DNA from: Geomonas oryzae
GTDB lineage: Bacteria > Desulfobacterota > Desulfuromonadia > Geobacterales > Geobacteraceae
Assembly (NCBI RefSeq): GCF_004117875.1
Contig: NZ_RAHW01000003.1
Span: 186,001-250,000 of the forward strand
DNA length: 64,000 nt
Direction of reading: 5' to 3'
Within the stretch, counting starts at the first letter, position 1; every line of letters starts with the position of its first letter. Below are positions 45,061 to 53,238 of this stretch, in pieces. Below the pieces are notes generated by a model, which saw only the letters and a program-made list of their open reading frames with translations, had not been told where the DNA came from and ran no database searches. A program made the translations under genes and the position numbers.

Positions 45061-45816
45061 ATGCGCAAGCCGGTCATAGCAGGCAACTGGAAACTGTACA
45101 AAACGAAGGACGAGGCGCTCGCCCTGATCGAGGAGCTCGCGCCGTTGGTAACCGGCGTCGACAACGTCGAGATCGTCGTGGCGCCGGTATTCACCGTGCT
45201 CCCCGCCCTCCCCGCCGCTCTTGCCGGCACCGGCATCAACCTCGCCGCCCAGGATGTCTTTTGGGAGGAGGAAGGGGCCTACACCGGCGAGGTGTCTCCG
45301 CGCATGCTGCTCGACGCCGGCGCAAGCCACGTCATCATCGGCCACTCCGAGCGCAGACAGTACTTCGGCGAGACCGACACGACGGTGAACAAGAAGATCA
45401 AGGCGGCGCTCAAAGGGGCGCTGGTACCGATCTTCTGCATCGGCGAGACCCTGGAGGAGCGCGAGGCGGGCAACACCTTCAAGGTGCTGGAGCGCCAGGT
45501 GAAGGGGGGACTCGAAGGGCTCACGGAAACCCAGTTCGCACCGGTCATCATCGCCTACGAACCGGTCTGGGCCATCGGCACCGGCAAGGTGGCCACCGAC
45601 GACCAGGCGCAGGAGGCGCATGCCTTCATCCGCGGCGTCGTTGCGCAGATGCTAGGGAAAAACGCGGCCGACAAGGTGCGCGTGCTCTACGGCGGCTCGG
45701 TGAAACCCGAGAACGTCAAGGGGCTCATGAGCCGCCCGGACATCGACGGGGCCCTGGTGGGAGGGGCGAGCCTCAAGGGGGCATCCTTCGCCTCGATCGT
45801 CCGTTTCGGCGAATAG
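45061..45816 (+). CDS. tpiA: Triose-phosphate isomerase
   Basis: A 251-residue TIM barrel. Catalytic residues are visible: Lys in AGNWKLYK (10-17), His in IGHSERR (near 95) and Glu in [11 protein letters not shown] (near 165). GAGGAGGGATTAG lies before the ATG. Third gene of the glycolytic operon. Confidence 0.97.
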   Translation: MRKPVIAGNWKLYKTKDEALALIEELAPLVTGVDNVEIVVAPVFTVLPALPAALAGTGINLAAQDVFWEEEGAYTGEVSPRMLLDAGASHVIIGHSERRQYFGETDTTVNKKIKAALKGALVPIFCIGETLEEREAGNTFKVLERQVKGGLEGLTETQFAPVIIAYEPVWAIGTGKVATDDQAQEAHAFIRGVVAQMLGKNAADKVRVLYGGSVKPENVKGLMSRPDIDGALVGGASLKGASFASIVRFGE

Positions 45817-45894
45817 TGCTTGGTAATTTCGCACAAGTATGTTAATAAGACTTTTTGGCAGTCTCTTTGAACACTCTCGGAGGTTAGTTTTTTA

Positions 45895-46293
45895 ATGACT
45901 ATTCTACTGGTAACTCTGCATGTCATGGTCTGTTTCGCGCTTATCGTGGTCGTCTTGCTGCAGTCCGGCAAAGGGGCCGAGATGGGGGCATCGTTTGGCG
46001 CCAGCGGCAGCCAGTCCGTGTTCGGCGCAGGCGGTGGCAACACCTTCATGAGCAAGCTGACCACTTACGCCGCGGTGATCTTCATGCTGACCTCCCTCTC
46101 CCTCGCCTTCATCTCCGGCAAAGGCGGCGGTTCGTCCATCATGTCCAAGGCCCCCAAGGCCAAGCCCGCCCCCATGGGCGGCATGCCGCTGCAGCAGCCG
46201 ATGAAACCGGGTGCACCCGCTACCGCACCGGCAGCCCCCGGCGCGCCCGCGGCACCTGCAGCACCGGCAACTCCCGCAGCACCGGCAAAGTAA
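45895..46293 (+). CDS. secG: Preprotein translocase subunit SecG
   Basis: A 132-residue membrane subunit of the Sec translocon. Two helices (about 2-22 and 56-74) flank the conserved segment QSGKGAEMGASFGASGSQ. The C-terminal 55 residues are Ala/Pro-rich low complexity, as in Geobacter homologues. GGAGGTT precedes the ATG. Directly upstream of tRNA-Leu genes, an arrangement common in bacteria. Confidence 0.94.
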   Translation: MTILLVTLHVMVCFALIVVVLLQSGKGAEMGASFGASGSQSVFGAGGGNTFMSKLTTYAAVIFMLTSLSLAFISGKGGGSSIMSKAPKAKPAPMGGMPLQQPMKPGAPATAPAAPGAPAAPAAPATPAAPAK

Positions 46294-46311
46294 TTAATTA
46301 GAGATTTGCTG

Positions 46312-46340
46312 TTGACATCTCTGACGAGTAATGTTAGAAA
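46312..46340 (+). promoter_or_regulatory. Promoter of the first tRNA-Leu(GAG)
   Basis: TTGACA (46312-46317), 17-base spacer, TAGAAA (46335-46340), 13 bases before the tRNA. Confidence 0.6.
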
Positions 46341-46353
46341 TCTGGTTCTTCCT

Positions 46354-46440
46354 GCCGAAGTGGTGGAATTGGTAGACACACCATCTTGAGGGGGTGGCGG
46401 GCGATAGCCTGTACGAGTTCGAGTCTCGTCTTCGGCACCA
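46354..46440 (+). tRNA. tRNA-Leu (anticodon GAG), copy 1
   Basis: An 87-nt class II tRNA with encoded CCA. Acceptor gccgaag/cttcggc, anticodon stem ccatc/ggtgg with loop ttgaggg giving anticodon GAG, long variable arm cgggcgatagcctgt and T-arm acgag/ctcgt. Identical to the copy at 46675. Confidence 0.95.
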
Positions 46441-46449
46441 GAAAAGATC

Positions 46450-46482
46450 AAAGGGTTACGGTACACACCGTAACCCTTTTTT
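46450..46482 (+). terminator. Terminator after tRNA-Leu copy 1
   Basis: aagggttacggt, loop acac, accgtaaccctt, then T residues. Confidence 0.9.
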
Positions 46483-46631
46483 CATTCCCGCTCCCGCACG
46501 CTGGGGGCAAAGTACCCCACAGCGTGACCCGACGGAGGGACCGGCCATACCGACAGGCTCGCCGCGCCGCAGCGCGAAATAATGAACCAACACGCGCACT
46601 GAACAAAATTCAGTCAACCGGGTTTATTTTG

Positions 46632-46660
46632 TTGACTTCGAACTCAGCTAATGATAGTAA
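46632..46660 (+). promoter_or_regulatory. Promoter of the second tRNA-Leu(GAG)
   Basis: TTGACT (46632-46637), 17-base spacer, TAGTAA (46655-46660). The spacing to the tRNA and the tggttctt(c) that follows match copy 1, so the promoter was duplicated with the gene. Confidence 0.6.
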
Positions 46661-46674
46661 TGTGGTTCTTCAAC

Positions 46675-46761
46675 GCCGAAGTGGTGGAATTGGTAGACAC
46701 ACCATCTTGAGGGGGTGGCGGGCGATAGCCTGTACGAGTTCGAGTCTCGTCTTCGGCACCA
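46675..46761 (+). tRNA. tRNA-Leu (anticodon GAG), copy 2
   Basis: Identical over 87 nt to the tRNA at 46354. It has its own promoter and terminator, so the two are separate transcription units 234 bp apart. Confidence 0.95.
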
Positions 46762-46770
46762 CACAAATGC

Positions 46771-46802
46771 AACGCTCCTGCTTTACAGCAGGGGCGTTTT
46801 TT
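46771..46802 (+). terminator. Terminator after tRNA-Leu copy 2
   Basis: acgctcctgct, loop tta, cagcaggggcgt, then six T residues. Confidence 0.85.
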
Positions 46803-46994
46803 GTTTTTACCCTTCCCTGCTGTACGATTTACAGTCACAGCCACCCATCCCCCTGTCTTTCAGCAAATCAAGAAGCTCTGCTTAGCCTCAGAAGTCCTCC
46901 ACGACATCCGGAAGTTCAAACATTACACACCGCTCATCCAATCAGCGATCATCCCTCCCCTTTCCTCACAGTAAAAATCAGCAAAGTAGTCCGG
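46803..46994. other. Gene-free spacer between tRNA-Leu and ferritin-like gene
   Basis: About 190 bp without a supported ORF or stem; it ends at the strong promoter at 46995. Confidence 0.4.
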
Positions 46995-47022
46995 TTGACA
47001 ACCAATCAACACCCCATATAAT
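46995..47022 (+). promoter_or_regulatory. Full-consensus sigma-70 promoter
   Basis: TTGACA (46995-47000), 16-base spacer, TATAAT (47017-47022); both boxes match consensus exactly, 47 bp before the ferritin-like gene start. Confidence 0.8.
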
Positions 47023-47068
47023 GTTTACACCAACAATTTAATGATATCCAAAGACACGGGAGGGTTAT

Positions 47069-47557
47069 ATGAAAGACATGCAGGACGCACTCAAGCAGGC
47101 CATCCAGACCGAGAAGAACGCGATGAACTTCTACCAGATCGGCGCACAGCAGATGAAAGACAAGGAAGCGAAGCGGCTTTTCGAACAACTGGCGAGGGAA
47201 GAGAAGGAACATGCCGCCCAGTTCTTCAAGGCCTACCAGGGAAGCGAGCTCGGCTCGTTCGAGGAATTCATCACCTCCCCTCCCCAGAACGAGGCACTCT
47301 GGGTCAACTCCATCCAGAAGGTGATCGGTCCCGACTTCACCGAGCAGAAAGCGCTTGAGTACGCCATGGAGAAAGAGACCCACTTGGAGAAGGCCCTTCG
47401 TGAGACCGCGGCCAAGATCACCGACGCATCCATCAAGGAGATCTTCCTCTGGAACGCCAACGAGACGCACAACCACTTCCTCACGATCGAGGCCGAGTAC
47501 GCGCGCATCATGGCGATGGTGGACGAGTCCGACATGGACACCTTCGTAAGGGAGTAG
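47069..47557 (+). CDS. Ferritin-like (rubrerythrin-type) protein
   Basis: A 162-residue four-helix-bundle protein of the ferritin-like superfamily. Diiron ligands appear as Glu in TEKNAM (near 15), ExxH in EEKEHAAQ (near 46-49), Glu in MEKETHLE (near 95) and ExxH in ANETHNHF (near 131-134). It lacks a rubredoxin tail. GGGAGG lies before the ATG, and the promoter matches consensus fully, suggesting high expression. Probably an oxidative stress or iron-handling protein. Confidence 0.85.
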   Translation: MKDMQDALKQAIQTEKNAMNFYQIGAQQMKDKEAKRLFEQLAREEKEHAAQFFKAYQGSELGSFEEFITSPPQNEALWVNSIQKVIGPDFTEQKALEYAMEKETHLEKALRETAAKITDASIKEIFLWNANETHNHFLTIEAEYARIMAMVDESDMDTFVRE

Positions 47558-47564
47558 CGACACC

Positions 47565-47588
47565 AGGGGGCCTTCGAGCCCCCTTTTT
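47565..47588 (+). terminator. Terminator of the ferritin-like gene
   Basis: aggggg, loop ccttcgag, ccccct, then five T residues; eight bases past the stop. Confidence 0.85.
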
Positions 47589-47656
47589 AGCATCCGACGA
47601 TTTTTCCGAGAGTTAGCCGCACGGCCAAAAAAGATAATCATTCAGCCATTTTTTTC

Positions 47657-47685
47657 TTGCACGGGAAGGCGTCCGATGCTATAAG
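47657..47685 (+). promoter_or_regulatory. Promoter of tRNA-Leu(CAG)
   Basis: TTGCAC (47657-47662), 17-base spacer, TATAAG (47680-47685), 14 bases before the tRNA. Confidence 0.65.
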
Positions 47686-47699
47686 TAGGTCTCTCGCAA

Positions 47700-47786
47700 G
47701 CCGGAGTGGCGGAATTGGTAGACGCGCTAGATTCAGGTTCTAGTACTCGAAAGGGTGTGCTGGTTCGATTCCAGTCTTCGGCACCA
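47700..47786 (+). tRNA. tRNA-Leu (anticodon CAG)
   Basis: An 87-nt class II tRNA with CCA. Acceptor gccggag/cttcggc, anticodon stem ctaga/tctag with loop ttcaggt giving CAG, long variable arm tactcgaaagggtgt. Confidence 0.95.
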
Positions 47787-47793
47787 AAAGATC

Positions 47794-47826
47794 AAGAGGT
47801 TAGGCGACTGCTTAACCTCTTTTTTC
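47794..47826 (+). terminator. Hairpin after tRNA-Leu(CAG)
   Basis: agaggtta, loop ggcgactgct, taacctct, then six T residues. Confidence 0.8.
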
Positions 47827-47856
47827 TTCCTGTAAGTTAGGCGAGCACAATCAGAT

Positions 47857-47932
<76 letters not shown>

Positions 47933-47940
47933 TCAATCAG

Positions 47941-47970
47941 AAGGGTCAGGCATTTAGCCTGACCCTTTTT
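47941..47970 (+). terminator. Terminator after tRNA-Ala
   Basis: aagggtcaggc, loop attta, gcctgaccctt, then T residues. Confidence 0.9.
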
Positions 47971-48110
47971 CTTTGTGACATTTCGCCCCTCTCCCGACAT
48001 TATCTACTACCCCCCTTTATCTTCAGAGAATGCTGATAAAATCCACCTAGTCCCCGCCGCCTCCTCAACTGCTTGAATGCGCCATTAAAGCCTGAATGGA
48101 GGGAAACACA

Positions 48111-49841
48111 ATGAGAAGACCGGTAGCAGCATTGATCTCTTTGGCAGTCATGTCGCTTCTTGCCGCCCTCTCCCCCCTTCCCGTCTCCGCTCAACCCGCA
48201 CCCGGCAAGGTCCCCGTCTCGCAAGGCCCGGTGCAACGGATCAATCCTTACTTCAGCACCCAGGCCACCCTCTACAGCGACAACAGCGTCCTCGAGCGAG
48301 CCGAGATAAACGGCCCGCCAAAACCTCCCTACGGGTACCATATCCGCGCGACAACCCCGCTTCCCGCCCCCATGCAAGCCGCAGGGGTCAACACGCTGCC
48401 GGGCGTACCCGCCTTCCAGTGGGTCTTTGGCTGTTCCGCCGTTTCAGCCTCCATGATCGCCGGGTACTACGACCGCACCGGATTCCCGAACATCTATACC
48501 GGCCCAACCGGCGGTGGCGTGGTCCCGCTCACCGAGGACGCGGGCTGGGGTACCTGGACCGACAAGACCGGCGACTCCTATCCCAACAACCCGCTCATCG
48601 CCTCCCACATGGGAGTCGACGGCAGGACCACCCTGGGTTCCATCGACGACTACTGGATCTCTTACCTGAGCGGCCGGAGGGATCCATACATCTCCGGCAG
48701 GTGGACGCAGCATGAGTGGGGGGATGCCGTCGGCGACTACATGAAGACAAGCCAGTCGGCCTACAACAACGTCGACGGCTCGACCTCCTTCTACTACATC
48801 AATGCGGCCACCCCGCTCACCTGCGCCGACATGGAGGGGTACGGCGAGGCGAAACTGGATGGCACCTACGGAAGAAAACTCTTCTACGAGGCGCGCGGAT
48901 ATACCGTCACCGACTGCTACACCCAGATGACCGACAACGTGCATGCGGGAGGCTTCTCATTTGCCCAGTTCAAGGCGGAGATCGATGCCGGCCGTCCCGT
49001 GCTTTTGAACCTGGAAGGGCACTCGATAGTCGGGCTCGGCTACAACGACTCGAACACGGTGTACCTCCACGACACCTGGGACAGCGACGAGCACACCATG
49101 ACTTGGGGGGGGAGCTACTCCGGGATGGCCCTTTGGGGGGTTAGCATCGTTAATCTCGCCTCCGCCGCGAGCGCTCCAAACCTGTCGGTCTCGCCCAACC
49201 CTTACGGCTTCGGCATCCGCAACCTGAACACCACAACGACGCAGACCTTCACCGTATCCAATACCGGGACGGCTCCCCTCGCCGTAGGCCAACTCTCGCT
49301 GTCCGGAGCCGCCGACTTCAAGGTGACAACGGACAACTGCTCAGGGACGACGGTATCCCCATCGGCAAACTGTTCGGTGCAGGTAAGTTTCACCCCGACA
49401 TTGCCGGGACCGCAATCGGCTACCCTGACTATCCCCTCAAACGATCCGGACAGCCCCGCGTCCGTCTCCATCACCGGCGAAGGTACGAACCTGCTCCCCG
49501 ATCTGTACGGAAAATGGTCCAAGGTGAGCAAGATCCAAAAGCGCGGTAACTACACGGTTACCGGCACGCTGACCACCATCAATGGAGGAACCGCAACCGC
49601 CGACAACGTCACTGTTAACGTCTATATCTCTACCGACGACACACCTTCCGGCAACGCCACGCTGATCGGGACCTACAAGTTCGCCGGCATCGCGGCAGGC
49701 GCGAGCAGGGCAACCTCGATACGTTACTCCACCGGGACCACGGACCCTGGGACCTTGTATCTGAAAGCGGTGATCGACCCGGCCAACAGCGTCGCAGAAT
49801 CGGATGAGTCGAACAACACAGCTTTCGGTGCCATCCCCTAG
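48111..49841 (+). CDS. Secreted C39-like peptidase with ASPM/SPD-2/Hydin-like and CARDB domains
   Basis: A 576-residue exported protein. A signal peptide ends near residue 32 (PVSA). Residues about 90-350 resemble a C39-type papain-fold protein: the Cys in WVFGCSAVSASMIAGYY is the likely nucleophile, with a His in LEGHSIVGLGY and an Asp in LHDTWDSDEH. Residues about 360-455 are an immunoglobulin-like choice-of-anchor D domain (VSPNPYGFGI to ITGEG). Residues about 460-576 are CARDB-like (LPDLYGKW to ESDESNN). Its role at the surface is inferred. GGAGGG precedes this ATG. Confidence 0.82.
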   Translation: MRRPVAALISLAVMSLLAALSPLPVSAQPAPGKVPVSQGPVQRINPYFSTQATLYSDNSVLERAEINGPPKPPYGYHIRATTPLPAPMQAAGVNTLPGVPAFQWVFGCSAVSASMIAGYYDRTGFPNIYTGPTGGGVVPLTEDAGWGTWTDKTGDSYPNNPLIASHMGVDGRTTLGSIDDYWISYLSGRRDPYISGRWTQHEWGDAVGDYMKTSQSAYNNVDGSTSFYYINAATPLTCADMEGYGEAKLDGTYGRKLFYEARGYTVTDCYTQMTDNVHAGGFSFAQFKAEIDAGRPVLLNLEGHSIVGLGYNDSNTVYLHDTWDSDEHTMTWGGSYSGMALWGVSIVNLASAASAPNLSVSPNPYGFGIRNLNTTTTQTFTVSNTGTAPLAVGQLSLSGAADFKVTTDNCSGTTVSPSANCSVQVSFTPTLPGPQSATLTIPSNDPDSPASVSITGEGTNLLPDLYGKWSKVSKIQKRGNYTVTGTLTTINGGTATADNVTVNVYISTDDTPSGNATLIGTYKFAGIAAGASRATSIRYSTGTTDPGTLYLKAVIDPANSVAESDESNNTAFGAIP

Positions 49842-49863
49842 TACCCTACCTTCCACTCCTCAA

Positions 49864-49889
49864 GAGGCAGGGGCTTAAGCCCCTGCCTC
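49864..49889 (+). terminator. Hairpin after the secreted protein gene
   Basis: gaggcaggggcttaagcccc tgcctc, a perfect stem followed by ccctttc; 22 bp past the stop. Confidence 0.75.
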
Positions 49890-50104
49890 CCTTTCACCTG
49901 CCCAGCCCCCTTCCCTTCTACGGAGCGACCTCGCCTAACCGTTTGCCGGTGTTTACCGGCTCATCGGAAGCCCTGTCCCCACCGTTTATTAGAGCGGAGA
50001 GGACTTGAATTTAATTGTCTCACCCACTGTACAACCGTGGGGGGCTTGGCTATATTGAACAGCATCAACGTTAGAGTACTTTAACCATTCACACGGAGGT
50101 GACG

Positions 50105-50473
50105 ATGCTACATCTAAAGTACGAACTATCAGGTAAAGCTTCGCTGGTGCTCAGCAACTGCCATCGGTACTACAGCGGCTTGGCTACACTGGAGTTGTAT
50201 AAGAAAGCGGCCGAGCATGCGGTTCCTCTGGAGATGATCAATGCTGCGATCGTTGACGCTGAGCAAAAGTACAACGGTGCCATCAATTACGACCGCATCG
50301 CCATCGTAATGCGGAACCAGGCCTTCAAAGTCATGATCGATCTATTCAAGAAGGTCGCCGCCTATCTCCAGGTAATCGCAACCGAAGAGGACATCCCAGC
50401 TCTGCTGCAGGCGGGAGTCGAAGTGGTTGTGCCTCCTAAGAGAAAAAAAACTACCACCTCTTCGTCTGATTAG
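50105..50473 (+). CDS. Hypothetical protein
   Basis: A 122-residue, mostly helical cytoplasmic protein with a Lys/Thr/Ser-rich tail (PPKRKKTTTSSSD). No family recognised. I chose the ATG at 50105 because GGAGGTGA lies just before it; a GTG two codons earlier overlaps that site. It is isolated between gene-poor stretches. Confidence 0.6.
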   Translation: MLHLKYELSGKASLVLSNCHRYYSGLATLELYKKAAEHAVPLEMINAAIVDAEQKYNGAINYDRIAIVMRNQAFKVMIDLFKKVAAYLQVIATEEDIPALLQAGVEVVVPPKRKKTTTSSSD

Positions 50474-50498
50474 GTAGCTTCACGGTTCATCATCCTCC

Positions 50499-50531
50499 AC
50501 TCCCTCGGGATGGAAGCCCCGAGGGAGTCTT
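50499..50531 (+). terminator. Terminator-like hairpin after the hypothetical gene
   Basis: actccctcggg, loop atggaag, ccccgagggagt, then ctttcc; 26 bp past the stop codon. Confidence 0.7.
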
Positions 50532-50634
50532 TCCTATTACCTGAAAAATCCCCTGTCTCACCCTTGCCCTCCTTCAACGCCCCCCCAACATACGGCTTCG
50601 TGCCTTACCATACTTCATCTGGGCAAAGCGCCGT

Positions 50635-50955
50635 AGCACATCGCGCGACGTGTAGCACAGTTAAGGCCAAACATCACTGCAGATCTGTTATAGCGCGTGG
50701 CACATCGTGGAAGTGTCGCTCCGTTCAGGCCAACCTTAATGGTACATACTGCTATAGGTCGCGGCACAACGTGGACGTGTTGCTCCGTTTAGGCCGGACG
50801 TCACGGCACTTCGCGCGATATGTCCTGGCACATAGAGAGACGTTTGTTCCACCACCCCCTTCGTGCATGGCACATCTTGCGAGACAGAATTGGTTTGCGC
50901 CAAACGTCACGTCACATCAAGCGACAGGTAGCTCCATCAACCCCAAAGGTTACTC
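50635..50955. repeat. Degenerate periodic array, 42/64-bp units
   Basis: A motif like ggcacatcgcgcgacgtgt starts at 50635, 50699, 50763, 50805 (short), 50827, 50869 and 50911. The second and third units share 29 of their first 33 bases (ggcaca.cgtgga.gtgt.gc, then tccgtt.aggcc). A second block close to aggccaaacgtcac follows in several units. Steps are 64, 64, 42, 22, 42 and 42. The plus frame is open, but 64 and 22 are not multiples of three and the product is rich in His/Arg/Ser, so coding is unlikely. No gene is supported from 50474 to 51172. Confidence 0.75.
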
Positions 50956-51172
50956 GATATCACACGACATGTTACTCAAAGGCTGGGATGGGACGTAGCA
51001 GTTCGGGAGATTGGCCAATCTGGCAGTGGGAAAGCGACGAGGAGAACCCTAACACCATCAGCAGCAAATCAAGATAAAAACGGCGTCTGCTACCCGCTCT
51101 ATCCTGTACATGCGCTACCGCCTTCTGGTTCTCACGAATGGTAAACGCGAGGTGAGAAAGAAGCCCAGTAGC

Positions 51173-51517
51173 TCACCCTTTCCTGACGATGTCGACGGAA
51201 ATCTCAACGGCTGGAATCGTGCCCCTGTTCTCGAGCCAGTGCATGGTGTTCCTGTCTTCGGGCCAGCCTACTCCCGGGCCATAGTCAGTGGCTATGCCGT
51301 TTCGGTGGTCGGTGATGATCCCCTGGAGTATATATACCGTGCCGGGCCTGTCTATATGGTCGTGCAGCGGCCCGAAGACGCCTCCGGGCTCGATGGTCAC
51401 CATGCGCATGCGCAGTTCGCGACCCGCCATTCCCTCTATCTCGGGGCCCAGATCGACCGTTGCAAGTAACTGTACCGAGACCCCTCTCGTCTCGATGTTT
51501 GCCCTGTCGTCGCTCAT
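51173..51517 (-). CDS. Cupin domain protein
   Basis: A 114-residue single-cupin protein. The metal-binding cupin motifs are visible: GPLHDHIDRPGTVYIL (near 48-63) and the later GPGVGWPEDRNTMHWLEN (near 79-96) with one His. Substrate unknown. The start at 51517 follows GAGGTGA; the longer frame adds 12 codons. It is the last gene of a four-gene leftward unit. Confidence 0.8.
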   Translation of the reverse strand: MSDDRANIETRGVSVQLLATVDLGPEIEGMAGRELRMRMVTIEPGGVFGPLHDHIDRPGTVYILQGIITDHRNGIATDYGPGVGWPEDRNTMHWLENRGTIPAVEISVDIVRKG

Positions 51518-51549
51518 GATCTCACCTCTGCGTACTTGCGAAATCCGGT

Positions 51550-52089
51550 TCACTGCGCCTTGGAAAGGGTGAAAGATTTGACCATTTCCCGCACCGCGGG
51601 CAGATCCCTCGCGAAATAATACCGTGCCGGAGCGGAGTAGGTGATCTGGTAGTACCAGTTATCGTGTACGAAGCCGTAGATCTCGGCGCGATACTTCAGC
51701 CCGGCTTTGGTGCTGTAAGTCAGGCGCACCCGAAAACCGGGCTCTCCCCCAACCATTGCTGGTTCATTTTCCTCCACGGCATCCACGGGGAAGTTCTGGT
51801 CCGACTGGAATTCGTCGATGACGACTTCGGCCAGCTCCTGCGGCAGCATCCCCGCAGTCACCCGTCGCTTCGTGTGGGTAAACTGCTTCTCCTCCTGGAG
51901 CCCCTTCCTGGCGATCTCCACGTTCTGCAGGGCGGGATACTCCTTAGTTATCAACATAAGCGTGTTGGTCCTTTGCTCCTTCCAGCCGGGCGGTTGGGTC
52001 ATCGAAAACGGCCGGTTTTGCTCCACGGTTTTTGTCGTGGCACAGCCGCCGAGGAGAACAAGCACCATCACCAGCAGCACCTTTTTCAT
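51550..52089 (-). CDS. Hypothetical lipoprotein
   Basis: A 179-residue lipoprotein: MKKVLLVMVLVLLGGC gives a lipobox with Cys16. The mature domain (FSMTQPPGWKEQ... to the C-terminus) has the alternating beta pattern of PsbP/Mog1-like folds, with late Tyr-rich strands (DNWYYQITYSAPARYYF). Function unknown. It lies 12 bp after the M48 protease gene and 32 bp before the cupin gene. Confidence 0.75.
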   Translation of the reverse strand: MKKVLLVMVLVLLGGCATTKTVEQNRPFSMTQPPGWKEQRTNTLMLITKEYPALQNVEIARKGLQEEKQFTHTKRRVTAGMLPQELAEVVIDEFQSDQNFPVDAVEENEPAMVGGEPGFRVRLTYSTKAGLKYRAEIYGFVHDNWYYQITYSAPARYYFARDLPAVREMVKSFTLSKAQ

Positions 52090-52101
52090 TTATGGCCTCC
52101 C

Positions 52102-53238
52102 CTAACGCAAGTTTTTAAGCATCCCCTCGATGTACGCCCGGTCCTGAGCACCTGGTTGCAGCTTCAGATACTCACCAAGCGACCTGCGCGCAAGCTCCGC
52201 GTCCTTTTCCTTGTAGGCGATAAGGCCCAGCATGCGGTAAGGCTCGGGATAGAGCGGATCCAGCCGGACCGCCTTCTGGTAAAGCTCTTTTGCCTTACCC
52301 AAATCGGGATGTTTGCCGTCGCGACGGTAAGTATCGCCCATGAGCAGGCAGGCCCGAGCATCCTCGCCACGGGCGGAGATATAACGCGTGATGCAATCCT
52401 GCGCCCTTTCGAAGTGCCCCGCCTTCATGTCCATCTCCGCGTTTTCCAGCAGCAGGACGGCAAAGGTGCGCAGGTACCCTTCGGCGTTTATCTTCCCCTT
52501 CTTGCCGTTCGCCTCGCCGGCAAGAAGGGAGTTGAAGTTGTCGAGGCGCGCCTGGAGCATCGGGTGCGAGGCGAAGAAGAAGGTCTCTTTGCGGTCTTCC
52601 GCCTTGGCCTCCTTCTGAAGGGCACCGAAGATCTTGGGTGCCTCGTAGGGATCGTATCCTGCCCGCACCAGCAACCGGAAACCTTCGCGGTCGGCTTCAG
52701 CCTCCAGCTCGCGGGAGTATCCCTTCATGGATGCAAGTGCTCCGAGGTTCCCCAGAGGGGTCAGGAGGTTCCCGGTCAGCATGCCGAGCACCGTCGAAAG
52801 GGCACTCTTGTCTTTTGCGTCACGAAGCTCCTTCACCATGTGACGATTTATGGCATGGATGCTTTCGTGGGCAAGGATCGTGGCGAGCTGCGCCTCGTTC
52901 TCGATGTTCGCCAACATGCCGGTGTTGATGTAGCCGCTGCCGTTAGGATAGATGAACGCGTTGCAGGAACGCTCCCTGATGATCCGGAATTTTATGGGCA
53001 AGACCGCGAGTTGCTCCCTGGTGACGAGCGTCTTCACCACATTGTCCAGGTAAAGCTCCATCTCCGCGTTCTTGTAGATCTGGCTGCTGTCGTTCAGCTT
53101 CTTAACTTCCTCATCGGCCCGCAGCCAAAGGCGCCGCTCATCGTCATCCTGCGGGTATGCCGTGCCGGCACCTGGCGCCGCAAAGGCGGCAGGACAGCAA
53201 AGTGCCAGGAGCACGAAGAAGATGCAAAACCTGATCAT
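52102..53238 (-). CDS. M48 family metalloprotease with TPR-like tail
   Basis: A 378-residue exported zinc protease. A signal peptide (MIRFCIFFVLLALCCPAAFA) is followed by the peptidase domain with HESIH near 135-139 and a downstream Glu in ELEAEADREGF near 183. The last 110 residues are TPR-like helices (ARACLLMGDTYRRDGKHPDL). It resembles BepA-type periplasmic proteases that assist outer-membrane protein assembly. Its start overlaps the stop of the upstream lipoprotein (ATGA), so they are coupled. Confidence 0.9.
   Translation of the reverse strand: MIRFCIFFVLLALCCPAAFAAPGAGTAYPQDDDERRLWLRADEEVKKLNDSSQIYKNAEMELYLDNVVKTLVTREQLAVLPIKFRIIRERSCNAFIYPNGSGYINTGMLANIENEAQLATILAHESIHAINRHMVKELRDAKDKSALSTVLGMLTGNLLTPLGNLGALASMKGYSRELEAEADREGFRLLVRAGYDPYEAPKIFGALQKEAKAEDRKETFFFASHPMLQARLDNFNSLLAGEANGKKGKINAEGYLRTFAVLLLENAEMDMKAGHFERAQDCITRYISARGEDARACLLMGDTYRRDGKHPDLGKAKELYQKAVRLDPLYPEPYRMLGLIAYKEKDAELARRSLGEYLKLQPGAQDRAYIEGMLKNLR

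Noticed and set aside
50635..50955. CRISPR array (33-bp similar part plus 31-bp differing part in two units)
   Set aside because: The repeats are too degenerate, the spacing changes from 64 to 42 bp, and no cas genes are near.
50510..50998. 162-codon plus-strand ORF over the periodic array
   Set aside because: Repeat steps of 64 and 22 bp break codon periodicity, composition is unusual and there is no convincing ribosome site.
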